From assembly GCA_028554795.2 (NCBI GenBank), contig CM068825.1, positions 94,412,451 to 94,476,450 of the forward strand: a stretch of 64,000 nt of DNA. Direction: 5' to 3'. The position numbers were made by a program, and so were the translations under genes. Positions 1 through 12,031 of the stretch are shown piece after piece. This stretch comes from Sinohyriopsis cumingii. Taxonomy: Eukaryota; Mollusca; Bivalvia; Unionida; Unionidae. Positions within the stretch are counted from its first letter, which is position 1; each line of letters starts with the position of its first letter. The notes beneath the pieces were generated by a model. The model worked only from the letters and a program-made list of their open reading frames with translations, searched no databases and had not been told where the DNA came from.

Positions 1-386
1 ATGATCACATTATCCTTCTGTCCAAGTAAATTGTGTCCATACCTGGTTTATAAATTTAAAATGGTTTCCATTTGTGTGCATTGAAATACATATTTGTATG
101 TTTTTTTTCTCCATACATGTATACATACTACTGTTCTTTTGTTTGGCTATTCATTTCATCAGTATGATTTTACATACCATAAACAGTTACACAGCCTCTC
201 TGTGTGTTTGTGTTTAAATAAACAAGCAAACAAGGAAGGCTATGATACTACTATTCACACAGATAAATTCAAAACCTATCCAAATACAGTCAGTGATTAG
301 GATAATCAAGTATTCATTTCAGTTCTAAAGGGGCCCACTTTCTGCATGAATTAGAGTCTCAACTCAACAAATGTGCGTATGTAAAT
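1..386. other. Non-coding, nothing recognised
   Basis: AT-rich sequence with short chance ORFs only. No exon, RNA gene or repeat recognised. It is either upstream of MOK or inside an intron lying before the 13298 exon. Confidence 0.5.
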
Positions 387-495
387 GCCAGTTGCTTCCC
401 ATGGATTGATGGTTCTTCCTGGGTTCAACATCCATCAAAAATACCGGCAACCATATGCTGAAACATGGCATTAAATAGCACCAAACCAAACCAAA
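387..495 (+). repeat. Decayed SINE-A fragment
   Basis: This stretch keeps the order of words seen in the body and 3' end of the SINE-A copies: GCCAGT-GCTTC, TGGTTCTTCCTGGGTT, a CCGGC-ACCAT-TG segment, then GCTGAAA-ATGGCATTAAA and an A/C-rich tail. The tRNA-like head is missing, so it is 5'-truncated and old. Confidence 0.6.
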
Positions 496-689
496 TATTC
501 ATTAAACCTTGGAATGTGACACTGGTCCTCAGATTTTGATCTACCCCTATTAAGAGGTGATTTTTGATGCAATTGGTACATGGATTAATAGATGAAAAGA
601 TGATGAGGACATGCAGCTTGTAGATGCAGATTGTGGTTGCAAAATGCCGCTCATTTTTACCTATGTCTATTTTGCAGTTTGTATGCCTG

Positions 690-1820
<1,131 letters not shown>

Positions 1821-2080
1821 TTTGGGGGCCCTGAGTGGCCAAGTGGTCTAAAGCGCTCTCCATTATGGATCACTGCCATCTCACCTCTGTCTGCGCTGGT
1901 TTGAGTCTTGGATTCAGCCATTGTGGGTATGTGAGAAAGCTTGCCAGTAGCTTCTCGTGGGTCAGTGGTTCTTTCCTGGGTTTTCCTGGGTTCTTCCTCC
2001 ACCATTAATACTGGCCGCCATGTACAGCCTATCGTGTGCTGAAAAATGGCGTTAAACCCAACAACAACAGCAACAAAAAC
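1821..2080 (+). repeat. SINE family A, near full length
   Basis: A tRNA-derived SINE. The head has an A-box-like TGGCCAAGTGGTCTAAAGCG and a degenerate B box (TGGTTTGAGTCTT), resembling tRNA-Leu or tRNA-Ser. The body carries CTTCTCGTGGGTCAGTGGTT and the 3' end GCTGAAAAATGGCGTTAAA, followed by an ACA/ACAGCA-rich tail. Flanking 10-bp direct repeats AATGCCATAC (1811-1820) and AATGTCATAC (2081-2090) are a slightly diverged target-site duplication. Chance ORFs on the - strand are not genes. Confidence 0.88.
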
Positions 2081-5041
2081 AATGTCATACATTGTAGATT
2101 CCAAAGATATTGTTGTGGACATTTAAATTAGAGTTTTTCACCACAGATGATGAATCTTATTGTCCTAGAAAAAGGATCCTATCAAGTTAGATTGGAATCG
2201 ATCAACATTCTTTTGATTCTTGAATTGAATAGGTATAACTATACCAGTTGGATTGACAAATGCATTATTGAATTAACCTGTCATGGTTTGATATGATGTA
2301 TAAGGTAGAATCAAAGCAATCTGAATAGTTTCAAGTGTCCTAATTTAAAGGAGGGTCTGCAGATATTAATAAATAGATATAAGGCAACTTAGAGATTTGC
2401 TCCAATCGTGTGTACTGATGTAAGATCAATGATGTTTGAATGTGTAAATTGGTAATAGAGTCTTATTATGTAAGAGTATGAAGAAACATGTATAATGCAC
2501 AATTTAGTATACAAAACATTTGATTTGATAAAATGTACACAAGTGTTACTGCAAGTCACATTCAATGTGGTAGAACTATTTACCATACTAATGTCACACA
2601 AGGTAAGGATTTATGAATATTTTTATAAAAAAAACAGGTATAACTTTTAATTGCTAGCTGATTTGTTTTTCTTCCCTTATGACAAAAAGTACAAAAATGT
2701 AAATAATTTTCTGTGTGATGAATAAAATCCACTTGAAAAATTAATAGTGTATCTAAAGTAAAATGAACATAACAAGCTTTAAGGCGTTGGTTTAATGAAA
2801 TTTTCTGATCATAGTAACTCATACATGTACTTTTTTCGATAAAATTGTTAAATATACTTGGCCATGTAATAAATCTGAGGTAATTCACAAAAGTTGGGTG
2901 TATTTTTACCACATACACTTACCTGACCCCAACCCTGACAAACACAGTACATTGCAAAGTGCACTCTTGCAGGCAAGATAGACTTTACTGAAGGTTTGTT
3001 TTAAAGGCTGAACTTCAGAATTTTTCATTTTGTGATGTTAAAACTTGTAAGTGACTAGTTTATTTAATGAAGAAATAACATTACCTCAGTATATTTCTGA
3101 CATATGTTTTTTCTTCACATAATTGGTTTTTGAAATTTTATGGACATTTTGTGAAAGCAGGACTCCATAAGGTTCAGATACTATGAATTGTGTACACTTG
3201 ACCACTGCTGTGTTGAATGATGGTACTAGATATTAAACATGACTCTTAATGGTAATGCAAGTGCTTTCCAGTTTTAACAACAGAATGCTTGTTTGACATG
3301 CTTTAGGATACTAAGATGTGATAAATGCAGGCCTTTAAAATTCACGTTGTCAGTTGCCCAGGGCGAGTGAATCTTCGCATGAACAGGTAATAGACAAAAT
3401 ACCACAATGGAAATAACCTGTCAAAAAAGTTGAAATCTGAATTAATTTGTGTAACCTTGTAAGGTCATACAACACTCTTCAGTGTAAGGCTTCCCATTAC
3501 AACAGAGATCTGCTTACAAGGTGGATATGGTAGCAAAAAATTATAATGTATTTGCTTCATTATATGGCAGTCTTGTTGTAAGGAGGATATATTTTTGGCT
3601 CCCATGGACAGCATTATAATGGGGGAATACTGTATTGGTGCCTGTGCAAGAAAAGTAAAAGTTTTAACAGGTAAGTACAAATTTGAAATTTATTTGCTGG
3701 TATGCAAATAACATTTTAAAAGAAATTTTAAAAGCTTTCTGGGAAATATAATTGGCTGTCTTTATTTTCAAATTACTGAAGATAAAACATGCTTTGTCCT
3801 TTCATTTCTTAGAATTAACCTGAGATCATACACATAATTGGCTAACTTTTAAAAAGATTTAATACAACAAACACAGATAAACCAGAACAATGCTTGCTAA
3901 TCAGGTAGTACTTTTGTTTCTTTCTTGGGGCAGGGGGTAAAGCATATGTCAGTACTATTGCTTATTATAAGCCAACTACTGTGAACAAAAGAATCCTTCA
4001 AACACATTTATCAGATGAAAGTGTCATTGAAGGGCAGAGAGATGTTTTTAAGATAACATCTCTTAATTGTTTCTAGTTCTATCTTTCCTAATCCTATTCT
4101 CATCACAAAAATCCCATTTAGAAAAAGCAAATGCTTTTGTGTCTTGCCAGGTAATCTTAATTACACCTAACTGGTGTCCTTCTTTGGGGATAATTTGTAG
4201 TTATTACAAGTGGTATCTGGAGATTTATCTCATGTGATGAAGCATGCTATATAAAAAGTGTCATAAATTTGTTATTTTTGGAATGAGGTTTTATCATTGC
4301 AATCATTCAGTTATTTTTCTTGTGATAAAAAATATTGCTGTCATTATTAAGTCAAACATTTTCTTGAGTAGGGGCTTGATTTAGTACTGTATTTAGACAC
4401 GTGAATGAAATCTGAAAAGTTATTAAAGTGTGAATTTAATATAGCATTTAATTAATTAACAGCAAAGTGACCCAGTTTGATGGCTTTGTAGCAATTTATC
4501 TAAATTTTGATCTCCAGGTGGTAATTAAATTTTTTTACACTTTTCTTGCCTTTGTTGGACAAAAATGATGTTGATCTTGGTTTTGTCACCATTCTTGTCA
4601 GGTGTTAATAGATTTTGTGCAAGCCAATAACTTTGAAAAAGAGGAAACACAGCATTCTTTGAATTGTATAACAAAATTCTAATACCTTATTTTATGATGT
4701 ATATCACATATTCAGCTCTGAATACTGTAGACCTTGATCTGCCATTAAATTTTACATCTGCAGAACATGGGTCTACCCTTTTTGTTTAAAATTACAATCG
4801 TTTGAACAAACTACTGAGTGTGATATACCAGTGTATTATGTGGTAGCAGATCTGGGTCAGTGTTGTTTACTCTTTTGTTTTTATACATGGGTAAATATGG
4901 TAACTTGTATGTTCAGTGTTTTTGATGACCTCGGCGATTGCATGAGGCATCATTGAGATGGAACAAATCAGAGAACCTGGAAGCCTTCATGATAACTTAA
5001 AAAACCTTCCTAGAAAAATGTTAAAGCTAAACGTTAGAAAA
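2081..5041. other. Non-coding stretch, mostly unrecognised
   Basis: No exon or RNA gene seen over about 3 kb of AT-rich sequence. Around 4727-4870 there is a fragment resembling the fold-back repeats at 54520 and 55724 (GATCTGCCA ... ATTATG ... GCAGATCTGGGTC). The rest is featureless to my reading. Confidence 0.5.
4727..4870. repeat. Fold-back repeat fragment
   Basis: Contains GACCTTGATCTGCCAT near its start and GGTAGCAGATCTGGGTC near its end, which are imperfect reverse complements. The same arrangement recurs at 54520-54715 and 55724-55888, so this is probably a diverged member of one short fold-back (MITE-like) family. Confidence 0.5.
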
Positions 5042-5054
5042 CATCTTTTCATGT

Positions 5055-5382
5055 GTGTGTGTATGTGTGTGTGTGTGTGTATGATTTGGATTTTTTTAAA
5101 TGTAGCTTTAAAAAAATTTCAGACATATCGCTACGATGTCTGCAGTGTGACAGTTTATAGTGATGTCTAGCACTGGGGCATCATACCACAGACATGTAGC
5201 ATGATGTCACACCCAGTCACATTATCCTGACACCAGGTCAACCTGTCCTAAAACTGACCTCATAATGCTGAGCACCAAGTGAGGCAGCTGTTAGTACCAT
5301 TTTTATAAATCTTTGGTATGACTCGGCCAGGGTTCGAACCCATGACGTCCCGCATCCAAATGCTAGGTCAGTGGAGTGGTCT
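5055..5382 (-). repeat. SINE family B, full length, with target duplication
   Basis: On the - strand this reads from a tRNA-like head (GGGTTCGAACCCTGGCC B-box region) through the SINE-B body (GCTCAGCATTA, GTGATGTCTAGCACTGGGG in reverse) to the 3' end near 5055. It is flanked by a perfect 13-bp direct repeat CATCTTTTCATGT at 5042-5054 and 5383-5395. A short (TG)n tract at 5051-5081 lies at the 3' end of the element. The ORF over this stretch is not a gene. Confidence 0.9.
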
Positions 5383-5395
5383 CATCTTTTCATGT

Positions 5396-6685
5396 AGTTT
5401 TTATTTTTTTCACCAGCTTTAGGATATGTAAGATATAGGTGCCATTCATTCCATTGTTGCTGGCATCATCATACACACTGATATTGGATAAGTACTGTAT
5501 TTGATTTATGTTTTTCTGACATGCCTGTTATTTCCATATTCTGGGAAATAGAGTTTCTTGCTTGGAAGATAGAATCAGGAAACTATGCTGTTTCATAGCC
5601 ATGCATCCCATCCATCCCACTTGGTGAAGTCAAAGTCATTTTAAAATCTTGGTATTAGATTTTGGTTTAAGTTTTGGGGTTTATTTTAGTCTTTGATCAA
5701 AAGTCCCAAGCTCTATAGGATTAGTTAATCATTTATGTCAAGAGCTTTGCTCTTTCATATCCATGCATCCATACCCTCCTGACCTTCAAGCAAAGGCAAG
5801 ACCATTCTAAAGTGACAATAATATCTGTATCAGGTAGACAAGAAGGAGAGGAAAATGAAAACTTGGAATTTCTAACTTACTATATTTCTCACATGTACAT
5901 GTATTGTACATACAAAATATGAGTACTGTAATATGCTGTTCTGGAACTCTTTATAGTATATGCAGACCTTATAACAGTGGTCATGAAGGTGAGATTTATA
6001 GTTGGTGAATTCTCTGTTGAATCCAAATTAGTGGGAAGCAAGACATACAATTTACTTTTATGGCAGTGGCATTATGTCAACGTTTTGTTATGGCTTGGTT
6101 TAAAGTTTTCATTTGTATATATTTCCTAAATCACTAACTGGATTCTGATCATACTTGGCTTGATGATTTTGAAGCTAAAAAAATATATTCTATGGCATGC
6201 TTACACATCCCTTTTACCTTGGAATCAAGGTCCCAGTCACAGAATACATCTCTCAAGGGTTTGGTTCAAGGTTTTTCATTTGTTTACAAAAAAAGTTTCA
6301 GTTATGCAAGGCCAACCTCGTAGTCTCTAAATGTTCTTAGCACAAACTTGAGTTCATTCTTCGAGTCCTAAAACTTTGACAATCTATAATTTAAATTAAG
6401 TTAGAATCATGGAACTTTCAGGACTTTGTTAACTTTAGTAACTGCCCTAGACTACTGAATTCCACAACCTTGATATATGCCAGGCAAGATATACAATTTT
6501 GGGGTTGTGAGCTTGAGCTTCAATAACAAAGTTAGAAAATATGGGGCCAGAGTTTACATTTTAAATATAGATACAAATATGGTGATGGAAATGCAAATTT
6601 GCAGCAGGTTATTAGCCTAGAATATACTGTCAGTTCAGATTAAATGTAATGTTGGTTTTTGCTTTAATGATGGGAAACATTTCCA
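5396..6685. other. Non-coding, nothing recognised
   Basis: AT-rich DNA without supported genes or clearly delimited repeats. Confidence 0.5.
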
Positions 6686-6693
6686 TCCTACAC

Positions 6694-7020
6694 CACTCTG
6701 GTGGCCTAGTGGTTAGAGCATCCGCCCCGGATGCAGGAGGTTGTGGGTTCGAACCCTGGCCAAGTCTTACCAAAAACCTCTAAAAATGGTACTATCAGCT
6801 GCCTCGCAAGGAGCTCAGCATTAAGAGGTTAGTTTTAGGACTGGTTGGCCTGGTGTCAGGATAATGGGAGTGGGTGGGACATCATGCTACATGTCTGCAG
6901 CATGATTCCCCAGTGCTAGACATCACTTTAAACTGTCACACTGCAGACATTGTAGAGATATGACTGAAAAATTGTTAAAGCTATGTTAAAAATCTAAATC
7001 ACACAAATCACACACATCCC
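6694..7020 (+). repeat. SINE family B, full length
   Basis: The head contains GGCCTAGTGGTTAGAGC (A box) and GGGTTCGAACCC (B box). The body keeps GCTCAGCATTAAGAGGTTAG and the 3' end ATGACTGAAAAATTGTTAAA followed by a CACA-rich tail. Short flanking repeats TCCTACAC (6686-6693, 7021-7028) are a probable target duplication. Confidence 0.9.
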
Positions 7021-7146
7021 TCCTACACAAATGGCATTTCTCATATAGGTTTTATTCTGTTTTTGAAACTTCAGGTAACAGCAATTAATGAACTGGATTG
7101 AAAATCACTGCCTGCAGCAGGAATTACCAGGTTTTGTTCCACATTT

Positions 7147-7259
7147 ATGCACAGGCACTTGATTTCGGGGTAAACTAATCATGTGTACACTCACCAATTG
7201 AGTGTTAATTGTTGAGTGTACACATGATTAGTTTACCCCAAAATCAAGTGCCTGTGCAT
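7147..7259. repeat. Hairpin-forming inverted repeat, 113 bp
   Basis: Two arms of about 53 nt (ATGCACAGGCACTTGAT... and its reverse complement ...ATCAAGTGCCTGTGCAT) surround a loop of about 7 nt centred on 7203. Only a couple of mismatches are visible. No flanking duplication or coding capacity seen. Confidence 0.9.
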
Positions 7260-8039
7260 TTAAGTCAGAATAATCACACTTTAAACTGATACTTTATTCC
7301 CATGTAGGTAACTTTGTAGTTAGGTTGGTAGGTATGTCTCTTTCATTAGTATGTACTTGGCATTAAAATTCAAGGTTTTTTTTCAACTGGGTCAGGTAGG
7401 TGCGACTTCCTGTTTTTTTTGTGAAGAAAAAAGTATTTTACTGAATTCAGTTTGATCTTTGCTAATCTTGGCATACAATGGGTCCAATTAATTTGTGCAA
7501 GTAAATGCATTTTAATTTCAGTTAGAAGTAGAATTATACCCCCTGTAGACAAAGCTGGGGAGTGGTATGCACACACTGGAGTCAACTTGTCTGTCTGTTG
7601 ATCCATCCATCCATCATGCTTTGTTTACTTAATATCTCCTGAACCCTTTAAGATACCTTCATGAAACTTGAAATGCTTTTGCAACATGACTGACATTATG
7701 TTCTGTTTTAATGGAGTCTGTCTGATCAGTTTAAGTTATTTCAAATTTTATTACAAATTTTGGCTGTCCATCCATCACGCTCTTGTTAATATCTCCACAA
7801 CTGTGGTGAGGTATTTTCATGAAACTTGCTATACATTTGTATTATGACAAGAGTTTTTTGTTCCATATAAAATGTATCTTTGTTAGATATGTACTTTAAG
7901 AGTTAACACCATTTAAAAACAAAAAAAACTCTTTGCTTTTCTTATTTTGCTGAGAGGTGTTCTGTAGTCACTTGCCTACTGACAGAGCTTCGTTGTAGCA
8001 GTCCCCTGAGCAAACACAATGGAAATTTGTATATGAATC
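7260..8039. other. Non-coding, weak internal repetition
   Basis: Two related segments near 7600-7690 and 7770-7850 share CCATCCATCA-GCT, TTAATATCTCC and TTCATGAAACTTG about 170 bp apart, suggesting two units of a degenerate repeat. No gene is supported. A possible 5' LTR for the downstream retroelement was looked for here and not found. Confidence 0.45.
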
Positions 8040-8825
8040 AGAACTAGACAAATATTCTCCTTATTCTGAGAAAATTGCTGAAAATTTGAAGTGGCCAAGA
8101 GACTACTGGACTCTATTATAGCAATGTGTACTCACTAGTAAAGCTCATGATATTTACATTTCACTGTCACTAGATCAGAGAGTGACTGTGATGTAGTTAA
8201 GGTCTATATCTTAAAGGGTTATGAGTTAGTCCCTGAGGCTTACTGGCAAAAATTCAGAAACTAGAAAAAGGAAGCTGGACAAACTCATGTTGAATTCACA
8301 AGAGAAAAAGAGCAGTTATTTGATAGATGGTGCTTAGCCAAGAAAGTTGATCAAGATTATGAAAGTCTCAGACAACATGCATTAGTTGAAGAGTTTAAGA
8401 ACTGTGTCCATACTGATATTAAAACTTATCTTGATGAGCACAAGTTCGAAACTTTGGAAAATGCTGCTCATGCTGCTGATGAGTATTCCTTAGCTCATTA
8501 AGTTTCTCTTGTAAATAAGACTTCCACTCAGCATTCTTCTGGCAGAAAAGTATTTCAGCCTAATGCAAGTCCTTCTAAATCTAAATCTGGCACAACTTTT
8601 AAAATCAAACTTTTGATAAGCTTGATCAAAAATCCTTGTGTCTTCTTATGTGTACTTATTGCAAGAAGAAAGGACACGTTATTTCTGATTGCTACAAATT
8701 GAAAAATAAGCATCAGAATCACGACAGACCTATTGCAGATGTTTTTATTTATAAGAGGTAAAGGTCATGGTCATGTATTGAAGGCAATATATTTGTTGGG
8801 TCTAAGAAACCCCAGTCTGATTTTA
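8040..8825 (+). pseudogene. Retroelement gag remnant with CCHC zinc knuckle
   Basis: Reading in + frames with interruptions, this stretch encodes gag-like sequence. A first part (about 8070-8510) has KGYELVPEAYW and FTREKEQLFDRWC, a pattern found in gag regions of Gmr1/gypsy-type elements. A zinc knuckle follows at about 8648-8695, CTYCKKKGHVISDC, matching C-x2-C-x4-H-x4-C. Stops (for example after EYSLAH near 8500) and frame changes show decay. It is followed by protease and integrase pieces in the same orientation. It is an old copy in the genome and not expected to work. Confidence 0.8.
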
Positions 8826-8827
8826 TT

Positions 8828-9061
8828 ATGGAGAATTATGAATCATTCATATCAAAGGGTTCTATATCACTCCTGGGTGATTCAGCCAATCCCATCCCTA
8901 TTAAAATTTTAAGGGACACAGGAATTTTTCAGAGTGTTTTATTATCAGGTACTTTGCCATTTTCTGAGAACTCTTCTTCTAATGAGAGTGTTCTTATTCA
9001 GGGAGTAGAGTGTGACTTTGTTGATGTTCCTTTCCATTGTGTAAATTTGTCATCCGACTAA
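8828..9061 (+). pseudogene. Retroelement aspartic protease remnant
   Basis: An open segment encodes an aspartic-protease-like stretch. ILRDTG near residues 26-31 supplies the DTG active-site motif, and GVECDFVDVPFHCV near the end resembles the following strand. A stop at 9059-9061 separates it from the next open segment, which begins with matching downstream text (PVEGIHSLLGSDLAGDKVV), so the two were once one reading frame. It sits between gag and integrase as in LTR retrotransposons. Confidence 0.72.
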
Positions 9062-9073
9062 GTTTTAGGACCC

Positions 9074-9973
9074 ATGACAGTCGTAACAGCCTCTGTTTTA
9101 CCAGTTGAGGGCATTCATTCATTACTAGGCAGTGACCTAGCTGGAGATAAGGTTGTGGTTAATCCACTTGTAACTGACAAGCCTTGCTTGGATCAGAAAG
9201 TTGATCCTGTTGAAAAAGAATTCCCTGATTTATACCCAGATTGTGCAGTTACTAGAGCTGTGGCAAAGAAAACTCTTATGAATGATGTTGATCAGGAAAG
9301 TATTCCTTTAGCTGACACATGTATTGATCAGGCTTTTGATGAGGTCACTTTCACACCTTGTTTGGATCAATCAAAAGGTATTGATCACAGTGATCCTCTT
9401 TTAATTACTCATTCTCTTTATTCTAATCATGGTGACAGAGAACAATCACTTGTCATCGCACAGGAGAAAGATCATGAGATCTCCTGTTTGTTTCAAAGGG
9501 CCATTAGTAAAACTGAAGCTGCTGAAGTACCTGTTTGTTATTTCATTAAAAATGGAATTCTTATGAGAAAATGGAGACCTTCTGAGGTACCTGCTGGTGA
9601 TGAGTGGTCAGTGAATTATCAAATTGTAGTTCCAAAATCTTACAGACATGAAATACCTAGTCTGGCCCATGAAACTCCTTTGGCTGGTCATTTAGGGATT
9701 AATAAGACTTATCACAAGATCTTGACTCACTTTTATTGGCCAAAAATCAAAAGTGATGTTTGTAAATACTGCAGATCTTGTCAAACTTGTCAAATGGTAG
9801 GAAAACCCAATCAGAAGATACCTAACACTCATCTGCAACCTATTCCTGCATTTGACAAACCATTTAGCAGAAATATGGTAGATTGTGTTGGTCCCTTACC
9901 TAAGACCAAGTCAGGTAACCAATGCTTATTGTCCATAAAGGTTCCCAGTGGCAGTTCCTTTGAGGAATATTAA
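9074..9973 (+). pseudogene. Retroelement integrase N-terminal part (HHCC zinc finger)
   Basis: A 299-residue open frame. Residues 1-30 continue the protease-like text (LLGSDLAGDKVV). From about residue 165 it reads as an integrase: CYFIKNGILMRKWRP, then the HHCC zinc-binding domain HETPLAGH ... CRSCQTCQ at about residues 198-240, then PFSRNMVDCVGPLPKTKSGN, which starts the integrase core and includes its first acidic residue. The frame breaks near residue 295, and the rest of the core is missing before the reverse transcriptase begins at 10442. The striking point is position: integrase lies upstream of reverse transcriptase, as in Gmr1-type Ty3/gypsy elements. Confidence 0.88.
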
Positions 9974-10106
9974 ATCTAAAACAATAGTAAAAAGATTAGG
10001 TATTATGACCCTTACAAAGAAGAAAATTAGTTCAATTAAAATGATAATACTCCTGGGATCTAAATAAATTAAAGTAGTACCAGTATGTTGAGAGACAGCC
10101 AGGTTA

Positions 10107-10367
10107 TTGTTATTGTTGTTGTTGTTGTGGGGTTTAATGTCGTTTTTCAGCACACGATAGGCTATATATGGCGGCCAGTATTAATGGTGGAGGAAGAACC
10201 CGGGAAAAACCCCGGAAAGAACCACCGACCCACGAGAAGCTACTGGCATGCTTTCTCACATACCTACATTGGCTGAATCTGAGACTCGAACTGGCGCAGA
10301 CAGAGGTGAGATGGCAGTGATCTGTAACAGAGAACGCTTTAGACCACTCGGCCACTTGGGAACCCCC
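10107..10367 (-). repeat. SINE family A inserted in the retroelement
   Basis: A - strand copy of SINE-A. Read in reverse it starts at the tRNA-like head (TGGCCGAGTGGTCTAAAGCG, CAGTTCGAGTCTCA) and ends in a CAACAACAATAACAATAA-type tail. It is flanked by a perfect 13-bp duplication GACAGCCAGGTTA at 10094-10106 and 10368-10380. It lies in the gap between the integrase and reverse-transcriptase remnants, so it is younger than the retroelement. Confidence 0.95.
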
Positions 10368-10441
10368 GACAGCCAGGTTAAACATGCAATTAATTCAATT
10401 GTACCTGCCCGACTCAGTAAGATTTAAGTGAAGGAATACCA

Positions 10442-11238
10442 TTGGACTATACTGATTTTGGAGCAACAAATCTTCAGAATTCAGAAAATATGAAAGATCT
10501 GGACCAGAAACTTTCACATTTGCAACAACAAGAAAGGAATGAACTTAAACAGTTATTATTTGCATATGAGCACTTATTTCCAGATGTTCCTACAAGAACA
10601 AAGAAAGTTTTCCATGATGTTGAAATTGTAAATTTCGAACCTGTGAAACAACACCCGTACAGGATGAACCCTCTCAAACTGAAATACTTGAAAAAAGAAA
10701 TTCAGTATTAATGCTGGAGAATGATTTCATTGAGCCCAGTAAAAGTGACTGGAGTTCACCGCATATACTTGTTCTGAAACCAGATAAAACTTTCCAAATG
10801 TGCACTGATTATAGGAAGGTGAATAGTGTGACAAAAACAGATTCATTCCCATTACCAAGAATTAACGACTTTATTGATAAGATCGGGAATGCCAAGTATG
10901 TCACCAAATTTGACCTTCTGAAGGGATTTTGGCAGATTCCACTAACAGAAAGAGAAAAGGGAATTTTGGCATTCGTGACTCCAGATGGACTTTATCAATA
11001 TAAAATGATGCTGTTTGGGCTGAAGGGTTTGCCAAGTACTTTTAAACATTTAATGAATATGATCACCTCTGGTCCAGACAATTGTGATGCTTACATTGAT
11101 GATGTCATCATGTACAGTGACACCTGGAAGGAACATTTAGCAACAATTTGGAAATTCTTTAACAGACTCACAGATGCAAGTTTGACAATTAATTTATCCA
11201 AAAGTGAGTTCTGCCATGCTAGAGTAACATTTCTATGA
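10442..11238 (+). pseudogene. Retroelement reverse transcriptase (Ty3/gypsy type)
   Basis: Two frames that were once one, split by a frameshift and stop at about 10709. The first (10442-10711) carries the lead-in DVEIVNFEPVKQHPYRMNP. The second (10711-11238, 175 residues) carries WSSPHILVLKPD, CTDYRKVN, YVTKFDLLKGFWQIPL, FGLKGLPSTFKHLM and the catalytic YIDD motif near residue 129. This matches Ty3/gypsy RT blocks. A stop follows ARVTFL, and the connection domain continues beyond it with stops. The element copy is dead. Confidence 0.93.
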
Positions 11239-11890
11239 CATATTGTGGGACATGGACAAGTTAAACCTATAGATGCTAAGATCAGGGCTATCTCTGAATT
11301 CCCTGTGCCTTTTATTATAAAACAACTGATGTGATTTTTTTGGTATGGCTGAATACTATCAGAAATTTTGTTCCAATTTTTCCATAACTGCTGAACCCCT
11401 GACAAATTAATTGAGCAAGAAAAACAAGTTTTTTGGACTGAAAAGTGTCGGGAGACTTTTGATGAGTTAAAAGTCATACTTAAAAGTGCACCAGTTCTAA
11501 CAGCTCCAAATTTCAGCCAATCATTTAAACTCTCTGTTGATGCAAGTGATGTTTTGGTTGGGGCAGTATTGATTCAAGAAAACGAAAATAGTGTTGATCA
11601 TCCAGTGTGCTGTTTTTCTAAGAAATTAAATAAACACCAAAGAAATTACTCAGCAATCGAGAAGGAATGTTTGGCTTTGATATTGGCATTACAACATTTT
11701 GAAGTTTACATTAGTTCAACTCCTTCTTCGATTATTGTGTTTAGTGATCACAACCCCCTTATTTTCATCTGCAAGATGAAAAATAAAAATGAAAGACTAC
11801 TAAGGTGGGGTTGTTAAAAGGAATATAATATTGGCATCAGGTACATTAAGTGAAAAGATAATTTAATAGCAGATGCATTTTCTCATGTAT
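11239..11890 (+). pseudogene. Retroelement connection and RNase H remnant
   Basis: After the stop at 11236-11238 the text GHIVGHGQVKPIDAK continues in frame, then decays through several stops. From about 11431 FWTEKCRETFDELK and LSVDASDVLVGAVL mark the RNase H start with its first Asp. The open segment 11554-11817 has HPVCCFSKKLNKHQRNYSAI, EKECLALILAL and FSDHNPLIF. A last piece with DNLIADAFSHV ends near 11887. The order RT then RNase H is normal; no integrase follows. Confidence 0.88.
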
Positions 11891-12031
11891 ATAAATGTAT
11901 TATTGCATGTACACTTTGTATAATTCATAGGAGTTCTTATGTTATTTTTTTTATTTTTAAAAACTCATTTATAATTAATCTATGATAAAAAGAAAACTTT
12001 ATTATATAAATCTTTTTCTTTATGGGGAAAG

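Noticed and set aside
6694..7020. Functional tRNA gene
   Set aside because: The tRNA-like part is the head of a SINE present in several copies with target duplications, and its stems are imperfect.
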